From Desulfocicer sp963675955 (GTDB lineage Bacteria > Desulfobacterota > Desulfobacteria > Desulfobacterales > Desulfobacteraceae), in the NCBI GenBank assembly GCA_963675955.2, contig CAXXVR010000009.1, positions 124,001-188,000 on the forward strand: 64,000 bases of DNA. The letters are read 5' to 3'. Both the position numbers and the translations under genes were made by a program. Positions within the stretch are counted from its first letter, which is position 1. Every line of letters begins with the position of its first letter. The notes under the pieces are model-generated. The model worked only from the letters and a program-made list of their open reading frames with translations. It was not told the DNA's origin and did not search any database. Of this stretch, positions 27,808 through 37,458 are shown in pieces.

Positions 27808-30013
27808 GAAGTCTCGTAATGCTTTCGATGTTTTCTGAAAATTCTTTGGTTATCCTGTCTGCCTCCCTTCTATTTCTTATTACATGTGGTGTAATCAGGA
27901 AGACAAGCTCTGTTTTTGTGGTTGTATCCGTGCTGTTTTTAAAAAAATATCCAAGAAGTGGAATATCCTTGAGAAATGGAACTCCAGCATCACTGTATGA
28001 GTTGTTATAACGCATCATTCCACCCATAAATATAGATTGTTTGTCTTCAACCACCAGAGATGTCGTAACTTTACGATTTAGAATGGAATAGTTATTAAGC
28101 TCCTTATCCAGAGAACCTTTTTCACTGACCTCTTGGACAAGATCAAGTTTTACGAGTCCACTAGAATTAATATGGGGTGTGACAGTAAGAATAATACCGG
28201 TTTTTTTATATTGAACCGTGTTGGTAACACCTCCATTGGCATCTGTCACTGTCCCTGTTATTGTAGGGACATCCTCACCCACCTCGATTTCGGCCTCTTT
28301 ATTATCAACAGCAAGTAAATTCGGTGTGGACAGAATACTAACTTTAGAATCTTTTCCAATGGCGGTAACAAGCCCTCTTAAAACGTCTGTTGAATCAAAA
28401 ACACCGTAGCTGAGGCCGGTAGTTGATCCAAGTCCTGTCGTTACTGTTTGTAATGAGTCATTGATATCCAAAAGTGCATGACCTGAATAATTTCCCACAT
28501 TATTTTTAAGAAACCATTGAACGCCAAACTCTGTTGAATTATCTAAAGTAACTTCTGCAACAACAACATTTAGCAAAACCTGTCTTGAGACAATATCCAG
28601 CTGTTCCAATGTTTTTTTTATAATAGCATAATCCTTGGCAGTGGCTTTAAAGACAATGGCATTGTTTGTCTCATCAGGAATAATCTCAACGTTTCCAGAA
28701 AGTTCTCCTGAAGTCGGTACAACTTGTTTCTGTTGTTTGTCAGGCTCAACAATCGTCTGTTTATTTTCTTTTGGTTTCTCTCCTCCATAGACTTGATTAA
28801 GAATTGCCGCAAGCTCAATCGCCGAGCTATTTTCAACAAAATAAACAAAAACATCGGTGCTAGACTCGTCTGCCCGATCCATAATATCTATCCAGTTTTC
28901 AACCATGGTAATTACTTCTGGCCATTTGGTCAGCACAAAAACAGCGTTAATTGTATTCAGGGGTACGATATAGTATCCCCCTGGAGACATTCCAGCCCTG
29001 GAATAGAATCCCTGACTTTTAAAGATTTTGTCGATATCGTTTACGATATCTTCAGAGTTGGCCTGTTTGACGGGAAATATTTTCCATGAAAGATCTTTAA
29101 AAAAAGGAACGTCCATAATCCCAATGATCGCAGCTGCATTCTCAATATTTTGAAAACGATCTGTTATCACAAGGCTGTTGTTCATTATATCTATAACGAC
29201 AGATGCGCTTTTGGAAAGAAAGGGTTGTATTTTATTATTTATTTCTGCAACATTAATATATCTCAACCTTAAGAGCTGAGTGACGTCTCCCGCAGATTCA
29301 TATGTCTCCCCTTTGCGATTTAACGTAATACTTGATGGGGCATCTTTGCGGTAGACTATTTTCATAATATTTCCCGGTCCCTGAACTACGGCAAGGCTGC
29401 TTAATTGCAGAACACTGTTTAGTTGATCAATGATATCTTTTTTTGTAAAATCTCCAGATATATGAAATGAAACTTTAGCTTTTATAGATGGATCAACCAT
29501 GTAATCAATTTTAAAATTTTCATAAAGTACAAGATTTAATACATCATGAAGATCAGCGTTATCAAATGTAAATTCTGCATGAATGGGTTCTTCTTCCTTT
29601 TGGGGTAAGCTGTTATTTGAATTTTTACCGTTTAGAGGAATCTTCGAATTGAAATTTGATGAGGCGATATACTCCAGTGGAACCCGACTTGAAGGGAATT
29701 TTTTTTCTGCATCCAAGAGAGGTTTTATAGTCTCTTCTTTACTGTGTAAAACTTCAGCTCTTGATATTTTGGATTCTGTGGAATCCGGTAGCACAATACC
29801 ATGTCCACCTTTTGCAAGATCTGGTTCCTGAACCGTGATTTCTGATTTTGATTTAAATGTTCCGGAGGTAAGGCATCCTGAAAACAATAGAGTCAATAAT
29901 GTCATCAATATTAACAAATAAGAATTCAATTCTCTATAACTTGTTTCTTCTTTCAATCTTGGTCTCCAATATTCGTCAAAATGATCTTTGATTATTAACA
30001 TTTCATTCGACAT
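27788..30013 (-). CDS. gspD: type II secretion secretin GspD, lipoprotein type
   Basis: 741 residues. The N-terminus has a long polar stretch (about 28 residues), then a hydrophobic segment ending in lipobox FSGC (about residue 47). The secretin is thus probably lipid-anchored itself and may not need a pilotin. Domains in order are N0 (about 150-225), N1-N3 with linkers (about 240-470), and the secretin core with QVLLNVVVAEVTLD, VSILSTPNLLAVDNKEAEI and KTGIILTVTPHI. A short tail follows. It forms the outer-membrane channel. Its place after gspM, rather than before gspE, is unusual. Confidence 0.95.
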   Translation of the reverse strand: MSNEMLIIKDHFDEYWRPRLKEETSYRELNSYLLILMTLLTLLFSGCLTSGTFKSKSEITVQEPDLAKGGHGIVLPDSTESKISRAEVLHSKEETIKPLLDAEKKFPSSRVPLEYIASSNFNSKIPLNGKNSNNSLPQKEEEPIHAEFTFDNADLHDVLNLVLYENFKIDYMVDPSIKAKVSFHISGDFTKKDIIDQLNSVLQLSSLAVVQGPGNIMKIVYRKDAPSSITLNRKGETYESAGDVTQLLRLRYINVAEINNKIQPFLSKSASVVIDIMNNSLVITDRFQNIENAAAIIGIMDVPFFKDLSWKIFPVKQANSEDIVNDIDKIFKSQGFYSRAGMSPGGYYIVPLNTINAVFVLTKWPEVITMVENWIDIMDRADESSTDVFVYFVENSSAIELAAILNQVYGGEKPKENKQTIVEPDKQQKQVVPTSGELSGNVEIIPDETNNAIVFKATAKDYAIIKKTLEQLDIVSRQVLLNVVVAEVTLDNSTEFGVQWFLKNNVGNYSGHALLDINDSLQTVTTGLGSTTGLSYGVFDSTDVLRGLVTAIGKDSKVSILSTPNLLAVDNKEAEIEVGEDVPTITGTVTDANGGVTNTVQYKKTGIILTVTPHINSSGLVKLDLVQEVSEKGSLDKELNNYSILNRKVTTSLVVEDKQSIFMGGMMRYNNSYSDAGVPFLKDIPLLGYFFKNSTDTTTKTELVFLITPHVIRNRREADRITKEFSENIESITRLLEKQEK

Positions 30014-30042
30014 TCAATTAAGGTATCTGTCCTGTATTTATT

Positions 30043-30600
30043 TTACATTTTTTCTATAAAAAGGGTTCCAAGGGTCAAAACAATCTTCAGAACGCTCTGA
30101 TTTTTATTAGGGCAATGGATGCTGAGCCCCTGAATTCTAATCCCTTTTTCAAGTGATTCCGTGTACACTAACAGATCTGAAAGCTCTTGAATTCCACAAG
30201 AAAAATGATATACTACACTTCCAACAGGATTTTCCCGCCATTTTTCAGGTTTTAATTCCTTGTAAGCGGTTAGAGTTATATTATGACTATCCCAGAACTT
30301 CTGCATCAGCGTCTGGGTTGTCGCATTGGCTTCCTGAAGTGACTCGCCTTCAACCAGAAAATTGGAAAGCCGTTCCAGTTCCTTTTTTTTGTCACTGTTT
30401 ACCTGTTGTAACATTAATAATTTTTTTTTCTCAAGTTGAAGCATTTCAAGAGAGGAAGTAAGGCTTTCAGTTTCAGAACGGGCCATGTTATATTCCTGAG
30501 CAATAGGCAAATAGAAAAATTGAATCCAAACAGCAAAAACAAGAAAGCACAAAATTATCCCAAAAATTAATATTCTGATTCTTTTATTTGCAAGGATCAT
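30043..30600 (-). CDS. gspM: GspM-like (PilO-type) inner-membrane component
   Basis: 185 residues. One membrane segment covers about 9-28 (ILIFGIILCFLVFAVWIQFF). A coiled coil follows (about 35-80), then a small alpha/beta domain ending SIHCPNKNQSVLKIVLTLGTLFIEK. This is the PilO/GspM layout. It overlaps gspL by 4 bp. With gspL it would form the inner-membrane platform that binds GspE. Confidence 0.75.
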   Translation of the reverse strand: MILANKRIRILIFGIILCFLVFAVWIQFFYLPIAQEYNMARSETESLTSSLEMLQLEKKKLLMLQQVNSDKKKELERLSNFLVEGESLQEANATTQTLMQKFWDSHNITLTAYKELKPEKWRENPVGSVVYHFSCGIQELSDLLVYTESLEKGIRIQGLSIHCPNKNQSVLKIVLTLGTLFIEKM

Positions 30601-31919
30601 TGTTTTTCCAAGACTTTTTTATCAATATCAAGATCAACTCTGAAGCGTTCTGTATTCACATCCGCACGACTGACACTTCCCATTAACTTCACACTGGTAA
30701 ACATCTTAATCCCTCGTAATGCTTCAAGAACTTTTAAGGCCTCAGTTGCCTCCCCCTGCATAGTTATTGTTTCAGGAGCATAGGTGAAATGGGCAAACCA
30801 AGTCCCCTTTGGAACAACCCTGGCAATTTCATTGATATAGCTGTTTAACAAAGGACGATCATTCATAAAACTTTCAATATCCTCTCTGAATCCTTCCGCT
30901 TTTTTAAGAATGGTTCTACTTTTGGAAAGTGGGGCAATTTCTTTTTTAAGCTCATTTATAGCCTGTTTAATTTCCTGGTTAGCCAATAAGGAAGTATCCC
31001 TATTTTTTTGCAATTCAGTATAAAGAAAAAATGAGATCATAAAGAGTATTATAGCAGTAAAAAAAATCAAAGGCCACGGTTTTAGAAGTTTTAAACGTGT
31101 TGGCTTATCATCAACACATAAATTTTGAGAACCGGCAATACAAGGAGCAACTGCAGCAACAGCACGGTTTGCAGATAAAGATGGTAATTGCCTTAATATC
31201 TTGATATTTCTGATATCTTTGAAAGTTAATACATCTTCTATATCAAGCGAGGCACCTTCTGCCAATAACTCTTTTTTCATTTGAATCTGAGAGATAACCG
31301 AACTGTCTTTTAAACGGATAATGGATTTTAAAGGCCCTTTGTTATTATATGTTGCAAGTTCACAATACCTATCTGCTGCTTCTAACCACACGCCCTTCTT
31401 TTCGTTGTATCCATTTAAAACAAGCCATGTGCACACACCATAGGAGAGGGGAAATAACCCATTCAAAGATTTTTCGTACCCTGTATTTCTAAAGACATTT
31501 AAAAAAGGAGCAATATCCTTTGCCACGGCATAATAGATCAAAACATTTAATTCTTGCTTTGAAACGCGATTGACAAAAATATCAAACCAGATATCTTCTA
31601 CCGGCAGATGGGAATAAATTGACATGCTATTGGATATGGAAGCCACTGCATCCTCAACAGGCATGGAAGGCATCGTTATATTTCTTACGAAAAAAAGGTC
31701 CCTAGGCAGAGCAAGAAAAAATTTTGGGTTGGAAGAATACCTTATTTTCTGCAAAAAGTTGCTAAGACAAGTAATCCCGTTTCCTTTAAGGTTTGAGTAT
31801 TCTTTAACAGTAACCCTTTTACTCCAAGGAAAGAACTTGGTCAAACGCAATATATGAAGCCCATCAGCTTCTGCATAAAGCCCTATGATCTCTTTAAAAA
31901 TCAATATTTTTCTCTCCAT
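30597..31919 (-). CDS. gspL: GspL-like (PilM-PilN fusion) inner-membrane component
   Basis: About 440 residues from ATG 31919 (residue 12 of the longer frame, whose start at 31952 is a TTG). Residues 1-280 form a PilM/actin-like cytoplasmic domain (IIGLYAEADGLHILRL; FFLALPRDLFFVRNITMPSM). One membrane segment (about 285-305, WPLIFFTAIILFMISFFLYT) is followed by a coiled coil and a periplasmic ferredoxin-like PilN-type domain (GTWFAHFTYAPETITMQGEA). That is the GspL architecture. The start overlaps the gspK stop by 26 bp. Confidence 0.82.
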   Translation of the reverse strand: MERKILIFKEIIGLYAEADGLHILRLTKFFPWSKRVTVKEYSNLKGNGITCLSNFLQKIRYSSNPKFFLALPRDLFFVRNITMPSMPVEDAVASISNSMSIYSHLPVEDIWFDIFVNRVSKQELNVLIYYAVAKDIAPFLNVFRNTGYEKSLNGLFPLSYGVCTWLVLNGYNEKKGVWLEAADRYCELATYNNKGPLKSIIRLKDSSVISQIQMKKELLAEGASLDIEDVLTFKDIRNIKILRQLPSLSANRAVAAVAPCIAGSQNLCVDDKPTRLKLLKPWPLIFFTAIILFMISFFLYTELQKNRDTSLLANQEIKQAINELKKEIAPLSKSRTILKKAEGFREDIESFMNDRPLLNSYINEIARVVPKGTWFAHFTYAPETITMQGEATEALKVLEALRGIKMFTSVKLMGSVSRADVNTERFRVDLDIDKKVLEKQ

Positions 31920-32730
31920 CAGGAACTCTAAAAGTTGTGGTGTAATTTTCAATAAAAATCAAACGATTTGTTGCCCTTTTTTCAAAGAAAAGAATAGTCA
32001 GAATATATGTTTGGGGAGCCATGGGCATTACCACTGCGATTCTGGTGGTTTCATTAGAAAATATAGTGAAACTATCGATAAAAGAGAATTTTTCATCCAC
32101 ATCTTCTGCCTCATTTTGAGTTGAGCCATCATCAAAAACAAATTGAGAAATATTCCCCCAGAAAAGGTCAAAATCAATATCTCTAACAAGCATAAGCTCT
32201 GTAATGGTTTTAAAGAAGCCGTTTGCTGGAGAATAGGGAGAAGGCAATGTAGAATAATAATCATCATTTTCTGCACCCTGATTTCTAACAAGAGAATCAG
32301 GGTCCCTCCAGTCAAGAATTGCATCCACAATTTTAGTTGCCTCATCACTCCGATCTTCCCCTACAATTTTAATTACCCTGTCAAGCAATTGACTATCTGA
32401 AGCACTGTTTATGTTTATTCGATCTTTTTCATTGCTGATCATTACTTTGATTGTCGTTCCACCAAAGTCAAGATCCATCCATGTGCCTTTTTCATAGGTA
32501 AAATCTGGAATAATCCAGTCTTGAACTGAGAAAAATTCTATTAAAGACTCAATGGCAAGCCGTCGCTGAAAAGTTTCTTTTACATAGATTGCAGTACCTG
32601 CCTTTACCCGGTTATGCATCATATAATCTCCTGCTAGATAACTTGTAAGCACAAGAAGCCATAGAACCACAACAAGGACACTGCCTGACGAAAAATCAGC
32701 ATTTTTATTTTTATATAGCATATGGATCAT
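31894..32730 (-). CDS. gspK: minor pseudopilin GspK
   Basis: About 278 residues from ATG 32730, which overlaps the gspJ stop (ATGA) and has AGGA a few bases before it. A start at 32757 is possible. After a short leader comes the hydrophobic segment SGSVLVVVLWLLVLTSYLAG, then a large periplasmic domain containing DRININSASDSQLLDR and IVDAILDWRDPDSLVR. The GspK helix-hairpin and DWRD motifs are clear. The usual prepilin Gly-Phe-Thr-Leu cleavage site is replaced by SSGSVLVVV, normal for GspK. It caps the pseudopilus tip together with GspI and GspJ. Confidence 0.9.
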   Translation of the reverse strand: MIHMLYKNKNADFSSGSVLVVVLWLLVLTSYLAGDYMMHNRVKAGTAIYVKETFQRRLAIESLIEFFSVQDWIIPDFTYEKGTWMDLDFGGTTIKVMISNEKDRININSASDSQLLDRVIKIVGEDRSDEATKIVDAILDWRDPDSLVRNQGAENDDYYSTLPSPYSPANGFFKTITELMLVRDIDFDLFWGNISQFVFDDGSTQNEAEDVDEKFSFIDSFTIFSNETTRIAVVMPMAPQTYILTILFFEKRATNRLIFIENYTTTFRVPDGEKNIDF

Positions 32731-33410
32731 ATGCCGGTCCTGATTCCAAAATACCATACATCTGTATTCTTTTTTTTATCCTGCTCAAATTGCATGATGA
32801 TTTTCAATCCAGCAGGTAATTTAGACTTGGTCTTTGCCCATTCTTCAACCCAGGAATTCTGATCGTTTATGTCGATAACAGAATCTGATGCATACGCTAT
32901 GGAAAATTTTATAATACCGTGAATTGTCCCCTTGGGTTGAAGTTCACCGTCCCAGTCATCGGATAACGGATTAAACTCGTCAGACATATCTGCAGCAGTG
33001 GCAATCAATTGCTGATAAATATCTAGTTGTCCGGCATCCTTGTTATATATATAAGTAACCCTATGAAGTCCTCCCCTGTTTATGATCATTTCTGGAACAT
33101 GGGTTGTAAAAAAAGATAAAGTACTCTCAGTGCCCATAAAAACAAGATTTTCCTGTTTTTCCGCAGAGGAGAACGCTCTCATCAACACAAGAGAACCAAG
33201 CTGTTTTTGTAGTAACATGGGGATAGAAGCCTTGATTTGAAAGGTATCTCCCTCTGCCTGTCCCCTGTCCCAAGCTCTTATACATAACTTTAGAGTGACT
33301 CCCATAATCATGGTTATCATGGAAAGAATCAAAATAGCAACAAGCACCTCTATCAATGTAAAGCCTTGAGGAGACCTACTGATCCCACGTGGCTGGATTA
33401 CCTTAACCAT
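32727..33410 (-). CDS. gspJ: minor pseudopilin GspJ
   Basis: 227 residues. The prepilin leader ends at PQG followed by FTLIEVLVAILILSM, the canonical N-methylated helix with Glu5. A pilin head of about 180 residues follows, containing IRAWDRGQAEGD and ending IMQFEQDKKKNTDVWYFGIR. It overlaps gspI by 13 bp. It is a tip component of the pseudopilus. Confidence 0.9.
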   Translation of the reverse strand: MVKVIQPRGISRSPQGFTLIEVLVAILILSMITMIMGVTLKLCIRAWDRGQAEGDTFQIKASIPMLLQKQLGSLVLMRAFSSAEKQENLVFMGTESTLSFFTTHVPEMIINRGGLHRVTYIYNKDAGQLDIYQQLIATAADMSDEFNPLSDDWDGELQPKGTIHGIIKFSIAYASDSVIDINDQNSWVEEWAKTKSKLPAGLKIIMQFEQDKKKNTDVWYFGIRTGI

Positions 33411-33790
33411 TTGAGAAACCTGAATGTTCTTGAAACAGAATGAAAATCATGGGAGAGTATTAGCTCAACTTTACTCATACCAGGTACTTCAACAGCATTA
33501 TCTGCCTCCTCATCCATATTTATAAACAATGGCTCTATGGCAAATTTATATTTCCACCCACTTTCTCCAATATCACCTTCAGCCTCTTGATTTCTTTTAA
33601 GAGAAACCATGAGTTTTTCATCCATAAAAAGGTTGTTGGCTATCCTTACGGCATCAAAGTTTATACTGGATGTCAATGCAATGCGTTTTGAGAGAGAAAG
33701 ATTTTGAAATAAGGCAGAAAGAGATAATGACAATATCAAAAGAGCTACCATAACTTCAAGTAGGGTAAAGGCTGTTTCAGTTTTGATCAT
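33398..33790 (-). CDS. gspI: minor pseudopilin GspI
   Basis: 130 residues. The leader MIKTETA is followed by FTLLEVMVALLILSLS, so the residue before the cleavage site is Ala rather than the usual Gly. The conserved Glu5 is present. The head ends in FRFLKWLR. It overlaps gspH by 14 bp. Size and position between gspH and gspJ fit GspI. Confidence 0.88.
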   Translation of the reverse strand: MIKTETAFTLLEVMVALLILSLSLSALFQNLSLSKRIALTSSINFDAVRIANNLFMDEKLMVSLKRNQEAEGDIGESGWKYKFAIEPLFINMDEEADNAVEVPGMSKVELILSHDFHSVSRTFRFLKWLR

Positions 33791-34226
33791 TGATTACTTC
33801 CAAGATTCCAGTGAGCATATCAATCCGAAATTGATAGATTGTCTGCCTGTTTACAGAAAGAATCAGTTTTCCACCGCTGGAGCTGCCATCGGGAAAAAAG
33901 GTTATGCAATAAAGATCGTCATCTATCTGTGTAATCCCTTCCCCTTCCATAAGAATATCTTCCGGTATTTTAAGAATTTTTTCAGTGTTGTCCATCCAGC
34001 ATTCTTTATTTAAGGATGATATTTTAAATGTAGATGGTTCACCAAGTATAAGGGCTCTCTGCCTTGTCTTTTTGCACATGGAAACCATTTTTTCAGCAAA
34101 AGCTCTGTGCTCAAGGTGATCATGGTTTTTACCGAAATTCATAAATACCATGGAAGTTGCAACAGAAAGTAAAATCATGACCACGATGATCTCAAACAAG
34201 GTAAAACCCTTAGAAGTTGATTTCAT
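33777..34226 (-). CDS. gspH: minor pseudopilin GspH
   Basis: 149 residues from ATG 34226. I place the start here because it puts the leader MKSTSKG directly before the prepilin helix FTLFEIIVVMILLSVATS. The longer frame, from 34412, would overlap gspF by 200 bp and add residues without pilin character. From 34226 the overlap with the gspF stop is 17 bp. The head domain has LEHRAFAEKMVSMCKKTRQ and ends in ILEVINDQN. Confidence 0.88.
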   Translation of the reverse strand: MKSTSKGFTLFEIIVVMILLSVATSMVFMNFGKNHDHLEHRAFAEKMVSMCKKTRQRALILGEPSTFKISSLNKECWMDNTEKILKIPEDILMEGEGITQIDDDLYCITFFPDGSSSGGKLILSVNRQTIYQFRIDMLTGILEVINDQN

Positions 34227-35424
34227 TAATCCCAAATATTGTTGACAACATTGAAACAACAATTCCTCCGATAATAATCGCCATACATAAAATAGCAACA
34301 GGTTCAAGCAGGGCAAGCATGTTTTTGATTCGGTTCTGATTCTTACTATCAAGATCGTCCGCTGCAGATTCAAGCATATTACCAAGCCTACCACTCTCCT
34401 CACCCAGAGCAACCATCTGAACTAACATAGGAGGGAAAATATTTTTTTCTCTCATAAGGGTGCTTATCCTGCCCCCCTGTCTCACTTGATCTGCGACATA
34501 CCCAACAACCCCTTTTAGCACACTGTTCCCGACAATATCTTTGACAATAAAAAGCGCCTTAAGAATTGGAACATCACTTTGTATGAGCGTTCCAAGGGTT
34601 CTTGCAAAAAGCGCCACCTGAATATCAATAATCAGACTTCCCATCATAGGGACTTTGAGAATATATTTATCAATAAAAATCTTGCCTTGAACGGTTTTAG
34701 AGATCTTCCACAGTATCAGCACTGCAGTAATAATCCAAAAAAGTATAAACCACCACCACTGTCTTAAAAATAAACTCATCTGCATTAAAATTTCTGTTGA
34801 CAGAGGCATTTTTTGTCCGAGATCATTAAAAATACCTGCAAATCTTGGAACGACAAAGCCCATAATAATAAAAACTGAGAGAATACCAACAGAAAGTAAA
34901 ACAGCAGGATATATGGAGGTAGAAATAATATAACGTCGTATTTCTTCAGAACGTTCAATAAAATCAGATAATCTTGCCATTACCTGAGCCAGGATGCCGC
35001 CCTCCTCACCCACCTTGACCATATTTATGTAAAGGTTATTGAAATCTTCTGGCCTAGCTGCCATAGCTTGAGACAGACTAGTTCCTTCTCGTACAGCCTT
35101 TTTCAAATCAGCAACCAGTTGTTTTAATATTTTTTCATCTGTAGATGCTTCAATAATACTCAAAGATCTGTCCATTGGCATATCTGCTCTAAGCAAATGA
35201 GCCATATCCTTTGTAAACTGCATTAACTGGCTTTGCTTTAAAGTGTGAGATCTGTTTTGTCTACCTGAAAAAAAAGAAAATTTTCCATCATCGTCAAGCC
35301 ACCGAATTAAAATAAAGCCTTGACTATGAAGTTTGTTAAGTAGCGCCTCTTTATCCCTGGCATCCGAAGATTCTATTTTTTTATTGCCGAGATTATCAAA
35401 TATCTCATACTTAAAAATAGTCAT
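34210..35424 (-). CDS. gspF: type II secretion inner-membrane protein GspF
   Basis: 404 residues. Two repeated cytoplasmic T2SSF domains (about 70-195 and 270-395) carry the marks LMQFTKDMAHLLRADMPMDRSL and VALFARTLGTLIQSDVPILKAL. Membrane segments lie near 170-195, 220-240 and 375-400. It overlaps gspE by 4 bp. It is the platform protein that couples the GspE ATPase to pseudopilus assembly. Confidence 0.95.
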   Translation of the reverse strand: MTIFKYEIFDNLGNKKIESSDARDKEALLNKLHSQGFILIRWLDDDGKFSFFSGRQNRSHTLKQSQLMQFTKDMAHLLRADMPMDRSLSIIEASTDEKILKQLVADLKKAVREGTSLSQAMAARPEDFNNLYINMVKVGEEGGILAQVMARLSDFIERSEEIRRYIISTSIYPAVLLSVGILSVFIIMGFVVPRFAGIFNDLGQKMPLSTEILMQMSLFLRQWWWFILFWIITAVLILWKISKTVQGKIFIDKYILKVPMMGSLIIDIQVALFARTLGTLIQSDVPILKALFIVKDIVGNSVLKGVVGYVADQVRQGGRISTLMREKNIFPPMLVQMVALGEESGRLGNMLESAADDLDSKNQNRIKNMLALLEPVAILCMAIIIGGIVVSMLSTIFGINEINF

Positions 35425-36950
35425 CCGCGTGTAACCCTCAAGAGCTCTTCATAGGTCGTTATTCCCTGCTGAACTTTGGACAGTCCATCCTGGCGAAGTG
35501 TCTTCATACCATTTTCAACAGCCTTTTCAAGAATAAGCTTTCGTTCTGCTCCCCGTGCCACAAGGCTTTGAATTTCATCATTAATGGTCATTAGTTCAAA
35601 AATACCTGCTCTGCCTTTAAAGCCGGTTTGGCCACACGCCTCACATCCTTTACCATATTTTACTGTTTTTCCCATCTTTTCAAGGGGTACGTCAAGGGAA
35701 TGGGCAATTGTTTTCCGCTTTTGTTCAGGCATAATTTCTTCACATATGCAGGAAGGACATATTTTTCTTACAAGCCTCTGAGCCAGTACTCCCACAAGAC
35801 ATGAGGATATTAAATAACTTTCAACACCCATGTCTTCAAGTCTTGTTATGGCTCCTACAGCATCATTTGTGTGCAGTGTTGAGAACACCATATGACCTGT
35901 TAGGGCTGCCTGAACGGCAATATCTGCCGTTTCCGAATCTCTGATTTCTCCCACCAGCATTACATCAGGATCATGACGAAGAAAAGAGCGCAGCACATTC
36001 GCATATGTAAGACCGATAGGTGTTTTAACCTGAACCTGATTAATCCCTTCCAACTGGTATTCCACGGGATCTTCAACAGTTACAATTTTTTTATCTGAGG
36101 AGTTGATTTCACCCAATGCATTATAAAGAGTGGTTGTTTTGCCGGATCCAGTAGGGCCGGTTACCAAAAAAATACCATAGGGCATAAAAATAATTTTTTT
36201 AAATTGATTGATAAAGGTTTCAGAAAAACCAAGGCCAGAAAGTTGAAATTGAATGTTTTCTTGCTGTAGCAATCTCAGTACAATACTTTCACCATAATGA
36301 ACAGGAACAATTGAAGCCCGCATATCTATCTCATTTTTACCGATTTTTGCTTTTATTCTTCCATCCTGTGGCAGCCTTCTCTCGGCAATGTCCATTTTTG
36401 CCATAAGCTTAACTCTGGAAGTTATGGCTGCTTTAAGCCTGTTTGCAATAGTCTCCTGATCATGTAGAACCCCATCCAATCGATATCTTACCTGTACAAA
36501 GTTCTTTCGCGGTTCAATATGAATATCAGATGCATTCATATCAAGTGCTCTACTGATTAAATGATTAACAAGCCTTATAACTGGAGCCTCTGAGGCCATA
36601 TCCCTGAGTTGATCAGGATCATCCCATAACTGGTCACTGTCTAGTTCGCTTGTGGGGGCCTCCCCTTCTTTTTCTCCTCGGTCGGCATCAGCTTCATACC
36701 ATCGATAAATTACCTGTTTTATTAGCTCAGAATCAGCCTTGAAAATTTTTAATGATTTTGAATAAGCCGTTCGCAGAACTTCTCTTGAATTAAAATCCTG
36801 AGGTTCCGCCATCAACACAAGCAATTTTTCTTCTGAGTCATCAATAGGAAGAACCAAAAAACGTTTCATGAAGCTAAGTTGTAATAAAAGTGTCGCGGGG
36901 GGGGCATCTGGAATATCAGATTCATTAATTTCAGGAAAAGGTGAAACCAT
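35421..36950 (-). CDS. gspE: type II secretion ATPase GspE
   Basis: 509 residues. The N-terminal domain (1-125) has an acidic linker. The core has the Asp box (SASDIHIEP-type, here NASDIHIEPRK), Walker A TGPTGSGKTT near 265, the Walker B region PDVMLVGEIRDSETADIA, and the His box GHMVFSTLHTNDA. A four-cysteine zinc motif (CPSC, CEACG) lies near 400-445. This is the complete GspE/PilB set. It starts 4 bp after the gspG stop. Confidence 0.96.
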   Translation of the reverse strand: MVSPFPEINESDIPDAPPATLLLQLSFMKRFLVLPIDDSEEKLLVLMAEPQDFNSREVLRTAYSKSLKIFKADSELIKQVIYRWYEADADRGEKEGEAPTSELDSDQLWDDPDQLRDMASEAPVIRLVNHLISRALDMNASDIHIEPRKNFVQVRYRLDGVLHDQETIANRLKAAITSRVKLMAKMDIAERRLPQDGRIKAKIGKNEIDMRASIVPVHYGESIVLRLLQQENIQFQLSGLGFSETFINQFKKIIFMPYGIFLVTGPTGSGKTTTLYNALGEINSSDKKIVTVEDPVEYQLEGINQVQVKTPIGLTYANVLRSFLRHDPDVMLVGEIRDSETADIAVQAALTGHMVFSTLHTNDAVGAITRLEDMGVESYLISSCLVGVLAQRLVRKICPSCICEEIMPEQKRKTIAHSLDVPLEKMGKTVKYGKGCEACGQTGFKGRAGIFELMTINDEIQSLVARGAERKLILEKAVENGMKTLRQDGLSKVQQGITTYEELLRVTRG

Positions 36951-36954
36951 AATA

Positions 36955-37389
36955 TTATTCCCAGCTTACCACGTCTTTATTATTCTTTTCACCGCCTTCC
37001 TGTCCGTCCTGCCCATAACTGACGAGATCATATGAACCATGTCTCCCAGGTGATGTATAAACATAGGGGTTTCCCCATGGATCAACAGGTACAGCTTTGG
37101 GAAGATATGGGCCAAACCATCCATTAAGGCCAGAAGGAGCTTCCTGGAGAGCATTTAAACCTTCCTCTGTAAGAGGATATCTTCCGGTATCCAGGCGGAA
37201 ACTATCCAATGCAGCACCCAACATTTCAATTTGAGTTTTAGCCGTACGAATTTTAGCCTGGTCAATTTTTCCAAAGAACTTTGGTGCAACAAGTGCAGAA
37301 AGAAGTCCAAGGATTATGATGACAACCATAATCTCTATCAAGGTAAAGCCCCTCATTTTTTTTTGATCTTTACAACAATTTACCATCAT
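36955..37389 (-). CDS. gspG: major pseudopilin GspG
   Basis: 144 residues. The leader ends KMRG and the mature helix is FTLIEIMVVIIILGLLSALV, with Glu5. The head contains RTAKTQIEMLGAALDSFRLD and GRYPLTEEGLNAL, then PWGNPYVYTSPG and a calcium-loop-like DLVSYGQDGQEGG, all diagnostic of GspG. It is the first gene of the secretion operon. A preceding gspC was looked for and not found: only 97 bp separate it from the upstream acyltransferase gene. Confidence 0.95.
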   Translation of the reverse strand: MMVNCCKDQKKMRGFTLIEIMVVIIILGLLSALVAPKFFGKIDQAKIRTAKTQIEMLGAALDSFRLDTGRYPLTEEGLNALQEAPSGLNGWFGPYLPKAVPVDPWGNPYVYTSPGRHGSYDLVSYGQDGQEGGEKNNKDVVSWE

Positions 37390-37458
37390 TTTTAAATCCT
37401 AATTTCTTTATTATTGATGTGAGAATTCAACACAGCCTGCGTTTTATATTACAGATAA

